This document shows, one piece after another, positions 26,569 through 35,983 of a stretch of 64,000 bases of DNA. Both the position numbers and the translations under genes were made by a program. Under the pieces are notes generated by a model. It made no database searches, was not told where the DNA came from, and worked only from the letters and a program-made list of their open reading frames with translations. Where the stretch lies: positions 45,677 through 109,676 of the forward strand of contig CAKRES010000007.1 of the NCBI GenBank assembly GCA_934317845.1, written 5' to 3'. The DNA comes from an uncultured Lachnospiraceae bacterium. GTDB lineage: Bacteria > Bacillota > Clostridia > Lachnospirales > Lachnospiraceae. Position 1 is the first letter of the stretch, and every line of letters starts with the position of its first letter.

Positions 26569-27774
26569 TTATTTTTTCCAAACAAAACTGTCAGGGTCGA
26601 CATAGCGCAGTGTGCACAGCTTTTTCCGGTTTTTCTTTTTGTATGTACCTAAAAAAGTATTTGACGTCATGGAAACCGTGTGGGTGCGTGCCTGTTTATT
26701 TCCGGTGATGGAAATGGGAAGCAGTCTGCGCGAAGAACTGCTTGAAAATGTATTTTGCCTGATCGTGATGTCAGAGTTGGCTTCCAGATAAGGCAGGCGG
26801 TTTTTGGCTGTGTAAATTTTTAAAAAGGCATCCTTTTTGGCATGATCACTTTGGTTCTGGATAAAACGGTTTTGGGTGACCGTGACATGGAACACTTTTG
26901 GAAAGCGGATGGCATAGGATCTGCAATCAAAAAAGGTGTTGCCCGTGATCGTAATATCGTGGTTAAAAAATCCATAGGCGGTATGTGTGCCGATCGCATT
27001 CATGGCGTGGGTGCCGTTTCCTTTGGAAAAGCGGCAGCTGTCGATGGTGATCTGTTCACATGCCAGACCGTCGTAGGCGATGGTGACCGGAGTACTGTCC
27101 CAGTAAGGCATGCCTTTATAAAGTGCACTGTCTAACTGGATGGCTTCCCGGTACTGCCATTCCTTTGGCGCAATATAAGCACCGGTAAAAGTGCAGTCAC
27201 GGATCACAACATTTTTACATCCGCCAAGATCAATGATGTGAGTGCCTGCCATGCAGTCCACAAAGGTCAGATCTTCCAGGGTAATACGCTCCCCGTGCAG
27301 CAGGGCAAAGGTAACGCCGGAGACGGTGTCAAAATAGCGTCCGTTGAAGGTGCCGCCGGAAATGGTGACATCATGCAGTGCCCCGTAGCCGGAAGCGGTG
27401 AGCGTTTCTGCTGCATTGATAAAGCGAAGTCCATTTCCCCATTGGACATAAGGATCTGTGACGCCGCCGGGATAACAGTCCGTGATCGTAGCACCATTTA
27501 GATACACGGTCGTGTTGCTGTAAAGAGGGATCTCTCCCTGCGCCAGATAAATGTGGCCTGATTCCAGTAGTAAGGGGATCGCATGTTTTCCTGCGTATTC
27601 CAATGCCCGCCGGAGTGCATCACTGTCGTCTGTAACACCATCCCCAACCGCGCCAAAGGAGCGGATGGAAACCACGGCATCCTCTGCCTTGACCGGAGAA
27701 AATGGAAGAGATAGGGCAAGAAAAAAACAGTAGAATGAAATTGATAAAAGAATAAAATAAAGTCGTTTTTTCAT
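26569..27774 (-). CDS. Secreted right-handed beta-helix protein (pectate-lyase-3/GH28-like)
   Basis: After a signal peptide (residues 1-30, ending near VKAED) the 401-residue protein begins with VSIRSFGAVGDGVTDDSDAL, the hallmark of pectate-lyase-3/polygalacturonase-like beta-helix proteins. Repeats such as ITIDSCRFSKGNG and ITGNTFFDCRSYAIRF form the helix coils. It may be a polysaccharide lyase, hydrolase or epimerase; no GH28 catalytic triad is obvious. The ATG at 27774 begins the signal peptide although its ribosome binding site is weak; an upstream TTG at 27810 is less likely. Confidence 0.78.
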   Translation of the reverse strand: MKKRLYFILLSISFYCFFLALSLPFSPVKAEDAVVSIRSFGAVGDGVTDDSDALRRALEYAGKHAIPLLLESGHIYLAQGEIPLYSNTTVYLNGATITDCYPGGVTDPYVQWGNGLRFINAAETLTASGYGALHDVTISGGTFNGRYFDTVSGVTFALLHGERITLEDLTFVDCMAGTHIIDLGGCKNVVIRDCTFTGAYIAPKEWQYREAIQLDSALYKGMPYWDSTPVTIAYDGLACEQITIDSCRFSKGNGTHAMNAIGTHTAYGFFNHDITITGNTFFDCRSYAIRFPKVFHVTVTQNRFIQNQSDHAKKDAFLKIYTAKNRLPYLEANSDITIRQNTFSSSSSRRLLPISITGNKQARTHTVSMTSNTFLGTYKKKNRKKLCTLRYVDPDSFVWKK

Positions 27775-27866
27775 AGTATCTATCTTACACGAAAAAAGGT
27801 GGTATGCCAACTGTATGGTAAGTATTATTTCTGAAAGCCAGCGGCTATTTTAGGGAAAATTAGTAT

Positions 27867-27895
27867 TTGACGTGGACGGATATCCTCTATATACT
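27867..27895 (+). promoter_or_regulatory. Promoter of the MoxR operon
   Basis: TTGACG (27867-27872), 17 bases and TATACT (27890-27895), 38 bases before the start codon. Confidence 0.75.
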
Positions 27896-27932
27896 ATAAA
27901 TATAGAGAAAAAAACAAAGAAAGGAACATCCA

Positions 27933-28871
27933 ATGAAAAATTACGAAAAAGCGATTGCTGTCATCAATGAAGTAAAAAAAGTGGTTGTTGGCAAAGAGGA
28001 ATGTATTGTAAAAACGATGTGTGCATTATTGGCAGGCGGGCACGTTTTGTTAGAAGATATACCGGGAGTAGGAAAAACGACGATGGCAAAGGCATTTGCC
28101 AGATCTATGCAGCTTACGAGCAATCGTATGCAGTTTACGCCGGATGTCATGCCTTCCGATATTGTTGGCTTTAAATTGTACCGTCCGAATACGCAGACAT
28201 TTGAATACCAGAACGGAGCGGTACTCTGTAATCTGTTTTTAGGTGATGAGATCAACCGGACGTCACCAAGAACCCAGTCAGCACTTTTAGAGGTAATGGA
28301 AGAAGGACGAGTGAGTGTGGAGGGAGAGGAGATCGTGATCCCGAAGCCGTTTTTTGTGATCGCTACACAGAATCCATATGGAAGTGCCGGAACACAGCGG
28401 ATGCCGGAATCACAGCTGGACCGTTTCATGGTGTGTCTGACGATGGGGTATCCGGATCTGGAAGAGGAGATCGCGATCGTAAAAGGCAAATGTCACTCCG
28501 TTATGGCAGAGGAGATCACGCAGGTGATCGACAGGGACGAGCTGCTTACCCTGATGGAGGAAGCCGGAAATCTCTACATCGACGATAAGGTGTATGGTTA
28601 TATCGGACGGCTGACGCAGCAGACGAGAATGATGGACGGAGTTGAGCTGGGCTTAAGTCCAAGAGGAACGATCGCAGTTGCAAAGATGGCACAGGCACTT
28701 GCTTATGTGACCGGACGACAGTATGTGACACCGGATGATGTGAAAACGGTATTTACGGATGTAGCAGCACATCGTCTGCGTCTTTCGGCGACGAGTCAGG
28801 AGGGTTATGCGGCAGCCCGCAGTATGTGCGAAGCTGTTTTGAAAATGACGCCTGCTCCAAGTGTACTATAA
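27933..28871 (+). CDS. MoxR-family AAA+ ATPase
   Basis: This 312-residue AAA+ protein has Walker A EDIPGVGKTTMAKA (about residues 41-54), Walker B FLGDEINRTSP and the sensor region IATQNPYGSAGTQRMPESQLDRF typical of MoxR. MoxR ATPases act as chaperones, usually with DUF58 and transglutaminase-like partners encoded next to them, as here. The next gene starts 11 bases after the stop. Confidence 0.93.
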   Translation: MKNYEKAIAVINEVKKVVVGKEECIVKTMCALLAGGHVLLEDIPGVGKTTMAKAFARSMQLTSNRMQFTPDVMPSDIVGFKLYRPNTQTFEYQNGAVLCNLFLGDEINRTSPRTQSALLEVMEEGRVSVEGEEIVIPKPFFVIATQNPYGSAGTQRMPESQLDRFMVCLTMGYPDLEEEIAIVKGKCHSVMAEEITQVIDRDELLTLMEEAGNLYIDDKVYGYIGRLTQQTRMMDGVELGLSPRGTIAVAKMAQALAYVTGRQYVTPDDVKTVFTDVAAHRLRLSATSQEGYAAARSMCEAVLKMTPAPSVL

Positions 28872-28882
28872 GGATGGTAGAT

Positions 28883-29923
28883 ATGAAATATTGGTGGAAA
28901 TGGGTACTGCTTTTTCTTGCAGCCCTTCTTTTATACTATAGTGCGGTGCTGTACGTGAGTAATGCTCTGCTTTATCTTGCAGTGTTAGCATTTTTTCTGG
29001 CACCCTTTGAGGCAGCCCTGCTTTTTTACCAGAGCCGGCATATGAAGCTTTCACTTACCTGCGTTACCAGAGAGATCCGAAAAGGAGATCCCGTCATTTT
29101 GTTTGTAGAGCTTCAGAATAACTCCTTTCTTCCTTGCCGGAGTGCTGCCATTTCCTGTCTGGAACATTCTACCGGACAGCGCGCACAGGCAGCGGCATAT
29201 GTGCCGCAAAGAAGCAGTGTAAAACTCAAAATAACCTTTCAGCCTGATCGGATCGGAAAGCTTCGTATTAAAGCAGAAAGCCTTCAGCTTAGCGGGATGC
29301 TGGGACTGTTCCGAAAGGGACTGCTTCTCGGGAGCAAAGAAGAGATCATTTACAGTTTCCCGGTATGCCGGCAGATCAAAACGGCAGTTTCTGAGACGAT
29401 GCCGACGGAGGAAGTGGAAGAGCTGACAGAAAGTGACAAAAAGGGTATTCATAGAGATAACCTGTTGGGGGTGCGTGAATTTGTTCCGGGAGATACGTTA
29501 AAGCAGATTCATTGGAAACTCAGTGCAAGGCAGGGAGATTTTTATGTAAAGGAATATAGTGAGGATCTGCGTTTTGAACACGTGATCCTTGTGGATGTGA
29601 GAGGACTCTGTCAGGAGGAGCAGCAGCATCTGGAAGAGAGCTATAACCAGCTTGCCGGGATCAGCTATGATCTGATCCGGAAAAATGTGGTACATCAGAT
29701 CGTGATCTGCCGCAAAACTGAGAGCTCCTATGACATGCAGCGGATTCCGGTTACGGAAGAAAAACATTTGCTCACAGTGTTTATCACCTTGTTTGAGGCG
29801 GTGGAAGAGGAGCTGAAACGAAAGGAAGAAATAACACAAAGAAGCAGCAGAGAAGAAATCCTTACGTCATATCAAATGCAGTATCAGACAGTGCGGGAGG
29901 AGTGTGTGACCTATATATGTTAG
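28883..29923 (+). CDS. DUF58-family membrane protein
   Basis: The 346-residue product has two N-terminal membrane helices (about residues 5-50), a beta-rich middle and a DUF58 segment with GVREFVPGDTLKQIHWKLSA followed by a von Willebrand A-like part (HVILVDVRG). It is the standard partner of MoxR and transglutaminase-like membrane proteins; the precise function is not established. The ATG at 28883 has AAGGA eight bases upstream; the ATG at 28874 is too close to it. Confidence 0.88.
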   Translation: MKYWWKWVLLFLAALLLYYSAVLYVSNALLYLAVLAFFLAPFEAALLFYQSRHMKLSLTCVTREIRKGDPVILFVELQNNSFLPCRSAAISCLEHSTGQRAQAAAYVPQRSSVKLKITFQPDRIGKLRIKAESLQLSGMLGLFRKGLLLGSKEEIIYSFPVCRQIKTAVSETMPTEEVEELTESDKKGIHRDNLLGVREFVPGDTLKQIHWKLSARQGDFYVKEYSEDLRFEHVILVDVRGLCQEEQQHLEESYNQLAGISYDLIRKNVVHQIVICRKTESSYDMQRIPVTEEKHLLTVFITLFEAVEEELKRKEEITQRSSREEILTSYQMQYQTVREECVTYIC

Positions 29924-32160
29924 AAACAATATTACTTGCCGGATGGTCGGGCAGTATGATCCTGCTGTTCTGCCAGAGCCTCTCTGTTGCCTGTTCCGTA
30001 AAGGCAGTGCTGGTGGTACAGCTTTTGGTGTACGCAGCTTCTTATAAGGTGAACCGGGAAATACAAAAGGAAGGGATTACATTTGGGGCGGCAATGCTCC
30101 TGTGGTATGGTGTGCTTGCTGTACTGAGTCTGCTGCTTAGTGGATTTTTGGTTGTAGGAGCCAAAGGAATTCTTGTCACCTATTTAAAACTGATCCGTTC
30201 CTATTACAAAGTGGAACTGGGGATCCCTTCTTTTTCCGGATCAGGGCTTTTGATAGGAAGTGTTCTGTTCTTAACGTTTTTAGGAACAATACTGATCCCG
30301 TTTTTTCATTGGGCAAATGAGAAAAAAACAGCGTTTCGTTTCTTTTTGATCGTTACCGTATTTGCCGTTGTACTCTGCCTTCTGGTAGGATGTCATCCCG
30401 GATTTCTGGCGACAGTTACAGCATCAGCCTGTCTTCTGTTTTACCGGGCGTATATTGTGGAAGAAAAAAGTGTCAGGGATCTTACGGGGAAAATGGTGGT
30501 GTTTTGTGCGGTATCTCTTCTGATCTTAGGCAGTGCGGGGATTGCGGTGAACCAGTCCGGTATTCTTTCCGAGAAACATCAATCCTATATGCAGGTGCAG
30601 TCAAGGCTGGAAGAAAAATATGGTTTTGCAACTTCTGCAGATTACCAGACAGGAAATTTAAGCAATCTTCCCCCCAAACGCACCCATCAGACGATGCTGC
30701 ATGTAAAGCTGGAATATTCGATGCGGTCTCCGCTTTATCTGCGGGGCTTTACCGGCGAGTCCTACGAAGGGGGACACTGGGAAGCAGTGGACACAGCGGG
30801 ATTTTATAAGAATAATCCCAAACTTGGTGCCAATCATTTAAAGCAGACGCAGCGCATCAATGATGCCGGTTTTACGGTGATCGATCACCTCAGTGCAAAA
30901 ACATCCGGAAACTTTAAAATAAAAATTTCCTATTATAATGCGCCGGGAAACTATCTGTATGCGCCGTACTTTGCTCAGTCCTCTTTTTTAGAGGATGGAT
31001 TGAAAGAAAATGGAGATGGTACGCTGCTGCGTGAGAACAATAACGATATTGTTCTTCCATTTTATAACAATGCTCCCTCCTTTTTCTATGCGGAGGGAGG
31101 AAGTCTTCCGTCTTCCTATGGAAGATATGTAAAAAAACATTATCTTAGTGTGCCGGCTGACCTGAAAACAAAGCTGTTGCATTTTTTAAATGACCCGGAT
31201 ACGAAAGAAATGTCGCTGGGGGAGGCTATGGATCTCATCAAAAGCCGGCTGAATGAGGAATGTGTCTATAGCACTTCCCTTACTCCGCTGTCTGTAAATG
31301 AAGATTATGTGGAGCATTTCCTAAAGGAAAAGAAAGGCTACTGTACGCATTTTGCAACAACTGCTGTGCTGGCACTGCGCAGTCTTGGCTATCCTGCCCG
31401 ATATGTGACCGGGTATGAGGTAAAGGAAAAAGATATCCGGCAGATAGAAGGAAGCTCACTAAAATACTTTGAAGAAGCACAGGTTACTGATGATCAGGCG
31501 CATGCGTGGGCAGAAGTATATCATAAAGATTTAGGCTGGATTCCGTTTGAGACAACGCCGGGAAGTGATGACCCGGATCAGTTAGAGGATCTGATCCCTT
31601 ATGATCTGGTTGGGAAGAAAGAGGAGACGGAAACGACGAGTGAGCAGCAGGCAACCACCGAACAGTCACAGCAGACAGATACGACGGTGCAGGCTGCTAC
31701 AACAGAACAAAGCAATGCGAAGCAGCAGAAGGCTTCCTCGAAAACGGCATCCCATGCCATATGGATCTTCCAATGGATTTGTGTTGTAATTGTTCTGGAA
31801 TTCTTACTTTCCCTTGGTGTCAGGGGTTACCGGATGTGGCAGTATCGAAAGCGGCATCAGCCGGACTGTAAAAAGGCGATCGAGGCAGTAAAGCGGCAGA
31901 TGATGCGCAAACTCAAACGAAAAAGGCAGGAGAAAGAAGCAGATGAGACAGAAAAAGAGTATCTGCTCCGGGTGCTGCCGGAGATTTCCTACCGTTATGT
32001 GAAAGTGGAGCAGGAGCAGCGTTACAGTGAGGAAGAATTGCGTGAACTTGCAAAAGACTTTTATGAGATTTTAGAACGGCTTACCTATGGTGGTAAAAGC
32101 ATGACAAAAAAAGACGTACAAAAGGCGAACCTTCTGTACGACCAGATTTTTCCGTATTAG
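29917..32160 (+). CDS. Membrane transglutaminase-like protein (TgpA-type)
   Basis: The 747-residue protein has about six N-terminal membrane helices (to residue 215), a large extracellular region, a transglutaminase core with Cys476 (KKGYCTHFATTAVLALRSLG) and His529 (DQAHAWAEVYH), a Thr/Gln-rich linker, another membrane helix (about 615-637) and a basic cytoplasmic tail. This is the TgpA layout found with MoxR and DUF58. The start overlaps the DUF58 stop by seven bases. A GTG at 29902 is an alternative start, since the Shine-Dalgarno sequence is rather far from the ATG. The stop overlaps the convergent gene by four bases. Confidence 0.88.
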   Translation: MLETILLAGWSGSMILLFCQSLSVACSVKAVLVVQLLVYAASYKVNREIQKEGITFGAAMLLWYGVLAVLSLLLSGFLVVGAKGILVTYLKLIRSYYKVELGIPSFSGSGLLIGSVLFLTFLGTILIPFFHWANEKKTAFRFFLIVTVFAVVLCLLVGCHPGFLATVTASACLLFYRAYIVEEKSVRDLTGKMVVFCAVSLLILGSAGIAVNQSGILSEKHQSYMQVQSRLEEKYGFATSADYQTGNLSNLPPKRTHQTMLHVKLEYSMRSPLYLRGFTGESYEGGHWEAVDTAGFYKNNPKLGANHLKQTQRINDAGFTVIDHLSAKTSGNFKIKISYYNAPGNYLYAPYFAQSSFLEDGLKENGDGTLLRENNNDIVLPFYNNAPSFFYAEGGSLPSSYGRYVKKHYLSVPADLKTKLLHFLNDPDTKEMSLGEAMDLIKSRLNEECVYSTSLTPLSVNEDYVEHFLKEKKGYCTHFATTAVLALRSLGYPARYVTGYEVKEKDIRQIEGSSLKYFEEAQVTDDQAHAWAEVYHKDLGWIPFETTPGSDDPDQLEDLIPYDLVGKKEETETTSEQQATTEQSQQTDTTVQAATTEQSNAKQQKASSKTASHAIWIFQWICVVIVLEFLLSLGVRGYRMWQYRKRHQPDCKKAIEAVKRQMMRKLKRKRQEKEADETEKEYLLRVLPEISYRYVKVEQEQRYSEEELRELAKDFYEILERLTYGGKSMTKKDVQKANLLYDQIFPY

Positions 32161-32654
32161 TCTTTTTCCAGAGGAATATGATGCAGCTGCAACAGCTTTA
32201 CGACTGCTTCCTCAAACAACTGATCCAGCGAGCGATCCATTGTAAAAACAGAGTATGAACTGCCCGTGGTAAGATGTAATGTGTGATTTTGATAATTGAT
32301 ATTTAGAAAGAGTCCCTCTACCTGATCTATGGTCAGTGTACCGGGGCTTTTTTCTAACAGTTTCTCCATACTTTCTCTTGTGGCTGCCAAAACGATCTGA
32401 AAGCTTTGAGGAAGGCGGCTGCCCTTCATCATCTGAAAGACGATGCTGCGACATTCGGTCCACGAACAATACTGCTGGGCTTCCTTCTGTGCTCGTTCGT
32501 CACTGTCGAAAAAGTCGAGATTATAACGTCCGTCGATCACGTAATCGACATTGTGGTGCAGCACGACCTTCGAGCAAAGAAAATGGTCAAAGAGAGTACC
32601 GTTGATCATTTCCTGCATAAAGATACTCTGGTCGGGCAGGGTAAGTGCTAACAT
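32157..32654 (-). CDS. Uncharacterised protein, DUF5721-like
   Basis: This 165-residue cytoplasmic protein has no signal peptide or membrane helix. It resembles the DUF5721 family seen in Lachnospiraceae (for example NGTLFDHFLCSKVVLHHN and the central TECRSIVFQMMKG). Function is unknown. GGGAGAGG precedes the start. It lies 21 bases after the COG2426 gene on the same strand, so the two probably form an operon. Confidence 0.75.
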   Translation of the reverse strand: MLALTLPDQSIFMQEMINGTLFDHFLCSKVVLHHNVDYVIDGRYNLDFFDSDERAQKEAQQYCSWTECRSIVFQMMKGSRLPQSFQIVLAATRESMEKLLEKSPGTLTIDQVEGLFLNINYQNHTLHLTTGSSYSVFTMDRSLDQLFEEAVVKLLQLHHIPLEKD

Positions 32655-32675
32655 AAAAATCCTCTCCCTCCGTGA

Positions 32676-33185
32676 TCAGTGGAATAATGAAATGATCCAT
32701 GCAAGACCACCATAGCTGAAGAGACACATAATGACAGTAGCAAGCAGCAGACCTAAGAAAATAGCAAACGATGCTTTTTTGATGTCCACATCTAATAAGG
32801 CGGCAACCAAAGATCCCGTCCACGCACCGGTTCCCGGAAGTGGAATACCAACAAAAAGTAACAGTCCAAAGAATTCGTACTTCTGGATCTGATCACTTTT
32901 GCCCATTGCTTTTGCTTCCAGCTTCTCTACCAGAGGGCGGAACAGCTTTGTCTTTTTCATCAGGGCAAAGATTTTTTTGATAAATAAAAGGATAAATGGG
33001 ATTGGGATGATGTTACCGATGATACAGATGAAAACGGCTTTGATCATCGGGATATGAAGCAGGGAAGCGGCGATCAAACCACCACGAAGCTCTAATACCG
33101 GGATCATGGATATAAGAAAAATGATCAGTTCGCCGGACATCACGCCGGACAATTGATGAGATAATGTTTGTGCTAATTCGCTCAT
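32676..33185 (-). CDS. COG2426-type small integral membrane protein
   Basis: The 169-residue protein has four or more hydrophobic helices and the family marks ISMIPVLELRGGLIA and GIPLPGTGAWTGSLVAALL, shared by COG2426 proteins (often named small multidrug export proteins, without strong proof) and distantly by the DedA superfamily. Transport substrate is unknown. GAAAGGA precedes the start. Confidence 0.85.
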   Translation of the reverse strand: MSELAQTLSHQLSGVMSGELIIFLISMIPVLELRGGLIAASLLHIPMIKAVFICIIGNIIPIPFILLFIKKIFALMKKTKLFRPLVEKLEAKAMGKSDQIQKYEFFGLLLFVGIPLPGTGAWTGSLVAALLDVDIKKASFAIFLGLLLATVIMCLFSYGGLAWIISLFH

Positions 33186-33891
33186 AAAACAATCCTTTCC
33201 AAGTTATGTTCTGCCCGTTTTCCGGGCACCAAAGATATGCCCAGTATAGCACATCCCGTTAGAATATTCTATGACAAAACCGCAAAATATAATCGAAAAA
33301 CAGTTTTCTTTTCCAAAGCATAGGTGTATGCTATCCATAAGCCACCCTTTTCCCCAAACGGAGCCTTTCTCCTGTTTCCGGGCGGGATAGTGATCGTATG
33401 ATTTTTGCCATCACAGACTTCGCTTGCCGCGATGCTGTATCCTGAAAATTGACGCCGATCACTAGGCTTTCCATAAAAGTCTTTGCTTTGCAGCTGTTTC
33501 GATGAATACGTGCCCGGACGGTTTTTGTCCCCCCTTGCGTGGGTTTTGTATTTCGCAGGCACGCTCTCGCTTTCGTTGCATAGCGCAGCGGTGCGTAAGG
33601 TCACAAAATACGTGACCTAAGCACCGGCGTATGCAAATAAGCCCTGCGAAATTACAAAATCCCACCGGGGGGGACGATGACGGAGAGGGCACGTAAATCA
33701 AACATCGAAACAGGCAAAGCAGTAGACTTTTGGAAAGCCGTAGGTGACAAGTCAATTTCAGGATACAGATGCGGCTAAAAATAGTATTGTGGCGGGCAAA
33801 AATGATAGTGCTGATATTCTGACCGGAAACAGGAGGGGCGGAAGGTAGTTGGAAGGAAGGGTTGGATCATGGATAAGGAGGATAGTTGGAT
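33186..33891. other. Gene-free interval of about 700 bases between divergent genes
   Basis: The interval between the COG2426 and M18 genes holds structured palindromic element copy 2 (33426-33775) at its centre. On either side are about 240 and 115 bases in which I see no convincing gene. The ribosome binding site AGGAGG of the M18 gene lies at the right edge. Confidence 0.7.
33426..33775 (+). repeat. Structured palindromic element, copy 2 (350 bases, full-length)
   Basis: An imperfect palindrome centred near 33605. Outer arms pair GCCGC (33426) through CTGTATCCTGAAA (from 33435) with the complement ending at 33775, and continue through segments such as GGCTTTCC, AAAGTCT, TGCTTTGC, TGTTTCGATG and ACGTGCCC on both sides. 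The core has ATTTCGCAGG paired with CCTGCGAAAT, the bulge ACGCTCTCGCTTTCGTTGCA, the stem AGGTCAC/GTGACCT and loop AAAATAC. The loop and bulge match the other copies, while the stems differ by compensating changes. Confidence 0.85.
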
Positions 33892-35157
33892 ATGGATGTG
33901 ATGTCTTATATAGAGAAGGGAGTTTCACCGTATCATGTGGTGGACGAAACGAAACAGTGGCTGAAGAAGGAAGGGTTTTCTGAGCTTCGGCTGGAGGAGG
34001 AGTGGCATCTGGAGAAAGGCCGGGGTTACTTTGTTTCTCCGTATGAATCGTGTCTGTTTGCTTTTTTACCGGGAAATGAGCAGGTGCGGATCGCAGCGGC
34101 GCATACCGACCAGCCGATGCTGAAGATCAAGCCGAATCCGGTACTGACGCGCGAAGGCAATTATGTAGTCAATGTGGAAAGCTACGGCGGTATGATCCTG
34201 CATACGTGGTTTGACCGCCCGCTAAGCATTGCCGGAAAGGTAGTATGCCGGGGGGAGCAGCCATTTGCGCCGAAGGTACACCTCTATGACAGTGGGGAAC
34301 CTCTGGCTGTTGTGCCGAGCCTTGCCATTCATATGGATCGTGAGGTCAATCAGAAAAATGCACTGAACTGCCAGATCCATTTGCTGCCGCTTTGCGGTCT
34401 TTTCAAAGAAGAACAGGAAAAAGATCCTCTGCTTTCTTACATTGCAGCGGATCTTGGTGTGGCATACGAAGATATATTGGATTACGATCTGTTCTTTTAT
34501 AACCCGGAAAAACCAAGACGTGTTGGATTAAAAGAGGAACTTTTGGTTAGCCCGCGTCTGGATAATTTAACGTCCTGTCATGCTGTGATCAAGGGACTAT
34601 TAAATGCAGAAGAAGGGAGCAGTAAGATAGCAGCACTATTTGACCATGAGGAGATTGGCAGCCGTTCCAAACAGGGAGCCAATTCCGATCTTCTGGTGTG
34701 GGTATTAGAAAAATGCTTTCGGGCAATGGAAGAAACACAGATGGTAGCAAAGCTTTCCAAAGAACAACTGGTTAAACAGGGATTTTTACTTTCGCTTGAT
34801 GTTGCGCATGCGTATCATCCGAACTACGGTGACAAGTCTGATCCGACAACGAAAACCCGGTTGGGGCAGGGCGTTGTCATAAAGGTAAGTGGCTCACAGA
34901 AGTACAATTCCGACAGTGTGACCAATGCCGTGATGATCGGACTGTGTGAGCACGAACAGGTACGCTACCAGCGTCAGATCAACCGCTCCGACATTGCGGG
35001 CGGCTCCACCCTTGGACCGATTTTAAGCGAATCCCTTCCAATACCGGGAGCCGACATGGGGATTCCGATCCTGGCGATGCATTCTGCGACAGAAACTGCG
35101 GCATATGCGGATCTGGATGAGCTTACGAAAGCGGCAGAAGCATTTTTCAGTAACTAG
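33892..35157 (+). CDS. M18-family aspartyl aminopeptidase-like metallopeptidase
   Basis: The 421-residue enzyme belongs to the M18 aminopeptidases, which remove N-terminal acidic residues using two zinc or cobalt ions. Metal and catalytic motifs are AAHTDQPMLKIKPNP, LVSPRLDNLTSCHAV, LFDHEEIGSRSKQGANSDL, LSLDVAHAYHPNYGDKSDP and a C-terminal HSATETAAYADL. The fold is complete. The ATG at 33892 follows AGGAGG by ten bases; a TTG at 33886 is less likely. Confidence 0.93.
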   Translation: MDVMSYIEKGVSPYHVVDETKQWLKKEGFSELRLEEEWHLEKGRGYFVSPYESCLFAFLPGNEQVRIAAAHTDQPMLKIKPNPVLTREGNYVVNVESYGGMILHTWFDRPLSIAGKVVCRGEQPFAPKVHLYDSGEPLAVVPSLAIHMDREVNQKNALNCQIHLLPLCGLFKEEQEKDPLLSYIAADLGVAYEDILDYDLFFYNPEKPRRVGLKEELLVSPRLDNLTSCHAVIKGLLNAEEGSSKIAALFDHEEIGSRSKQGANSDLLVWVLEKCFRAMEETQMVAKLSKEQLVKQGFLLSLDVAHAYHPNYGDKSDPTTKTRLGQGVVIKVSGSQKYNSDSVTNAVMIGLCEHEQVRYQRQINRSDIAGGSTLGPILSESLPIPGADMGIPILAMHSATETAAYADLDELTKAAEAFFSN

Positions 35158-35248
35158 AAAACTGCGGCATTACGATGATAAAATGAACAGCCGCTGGAAC
35201 CGGCTGGAAAGCACGAAGTGCGGGTTCATAATATAAGGAGGAACGAAC

Positions 35249-35875
35249 ATGAATGAGAATATGAGAAAAAGAAACGAAGTATTGGCACAGACAGTGATCA
35301 AGGGACTGGAATCGAGAAATATGTCAGGCTATTTTGCAGCAGATAAAGAGGAGGCTGTCAAGCAGGCATTGCAGTTGATCGGTGAGGGCAGCAGTGTGGC
35401 GATGGGAGGCTGTCAGAGTGCGCATGACATTGGTCTGATCGAGGCATTACAGGAAGGAAATTACCATTATATCGATCGTTCCAAACTGACACCGAGAGAG
35501 AGTCTTTTGGCAGCATACGATGCGGATGTATTTTTATCCAGTGCAAATGCAATGACCAGTGATGGAATCCTGGTCAATATTGACGGCAATGCCAATCGTG
35601 TTTCCTGTATTGCGCAGGGACCAAAGAAGGTCGTTTTCATCGTGGGAATGAACAAGGTCTGCTCTGATCTTGATGAGGCGATGAAGCGTGCCAGAAATGT
35701 CGCTGCTCCAGCCAATGCACAGCGGTTTGAGGTTAAGACTCCCTGTAAGGTAACAGGAAAATGTTCCGATTGTAAATCTCCGGACACACTTTGCTGTCAG
35801 TTCCTGATCACACGATATTCCCGTCATGAGGGAAGAATTCATGTGATCTTGGTAAATGATGTGTTAGGATATTAA
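35249..35875 (+). CDS. LUD-domain protein (lactate-utilisation/DUF162 family)
   Basis: The 208-residue protein has a LUD domain with VAMGGCQSAHDIGLIEAL, DVFLSSANAMTSDGILVNID and NRVSCIAQGPKKVVFIVG. A cysteine-rich segment near the C-terminus (PCKVTGKCSDCKSPDTLCC) may bind metal or an FeS cluster. The family includes LutC/LutB-associated domains, but a stand-alone copy like this has no settled function. AAGGAGG precedes the start and a terminator follows the stop. Confidence 0.88.
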   Translation: MNENMRKRNEVLAQTVIKGLESRNMSGYFAADKEEAVKQALQLIGEGSSVAMGGCQSAHDIGLIEALQEGNYHYIDRSKLTPRESLLAAYDADVFLSSANAMTSDGILVNIDGNANRVSCIAQGPKKVVFIVGMNKVCSDLDEAMKRARNVAAPANAQRFEVKTPCKVTGKCSDCKSPDTLCCQFLITRYSRHEGRIHVILVNDVLGY

Positions 35876-35897
35876 ATTTTTAAAGATAGTATAAAGA

Positions 35898-35938
35898 AAA
35901 AGGCATGTTCAGAATTCGTCCGAACATGCCTTTATAAT
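35898..35938. terminator. Intrinsic terminator between LUD and MATE genes
   Basis: AAAAGGCATGTTC (35898-35910) pairs with GAACATGCCTTT (35922-35933) and lies between convergent genes. Confidence 0.85.
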
Positions 35939-35983
35939 TGTGAAAGTTATCCCATTTGTTAAATGCTCTGCCTCTTGCTTCTG

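Noticed and set aside
33426..33775. Palindromic element as a CRISPR array or an IS element
   Set aside because: There are no regular short repeats with unique spacers, and no transposase frame inside or next to any copy.
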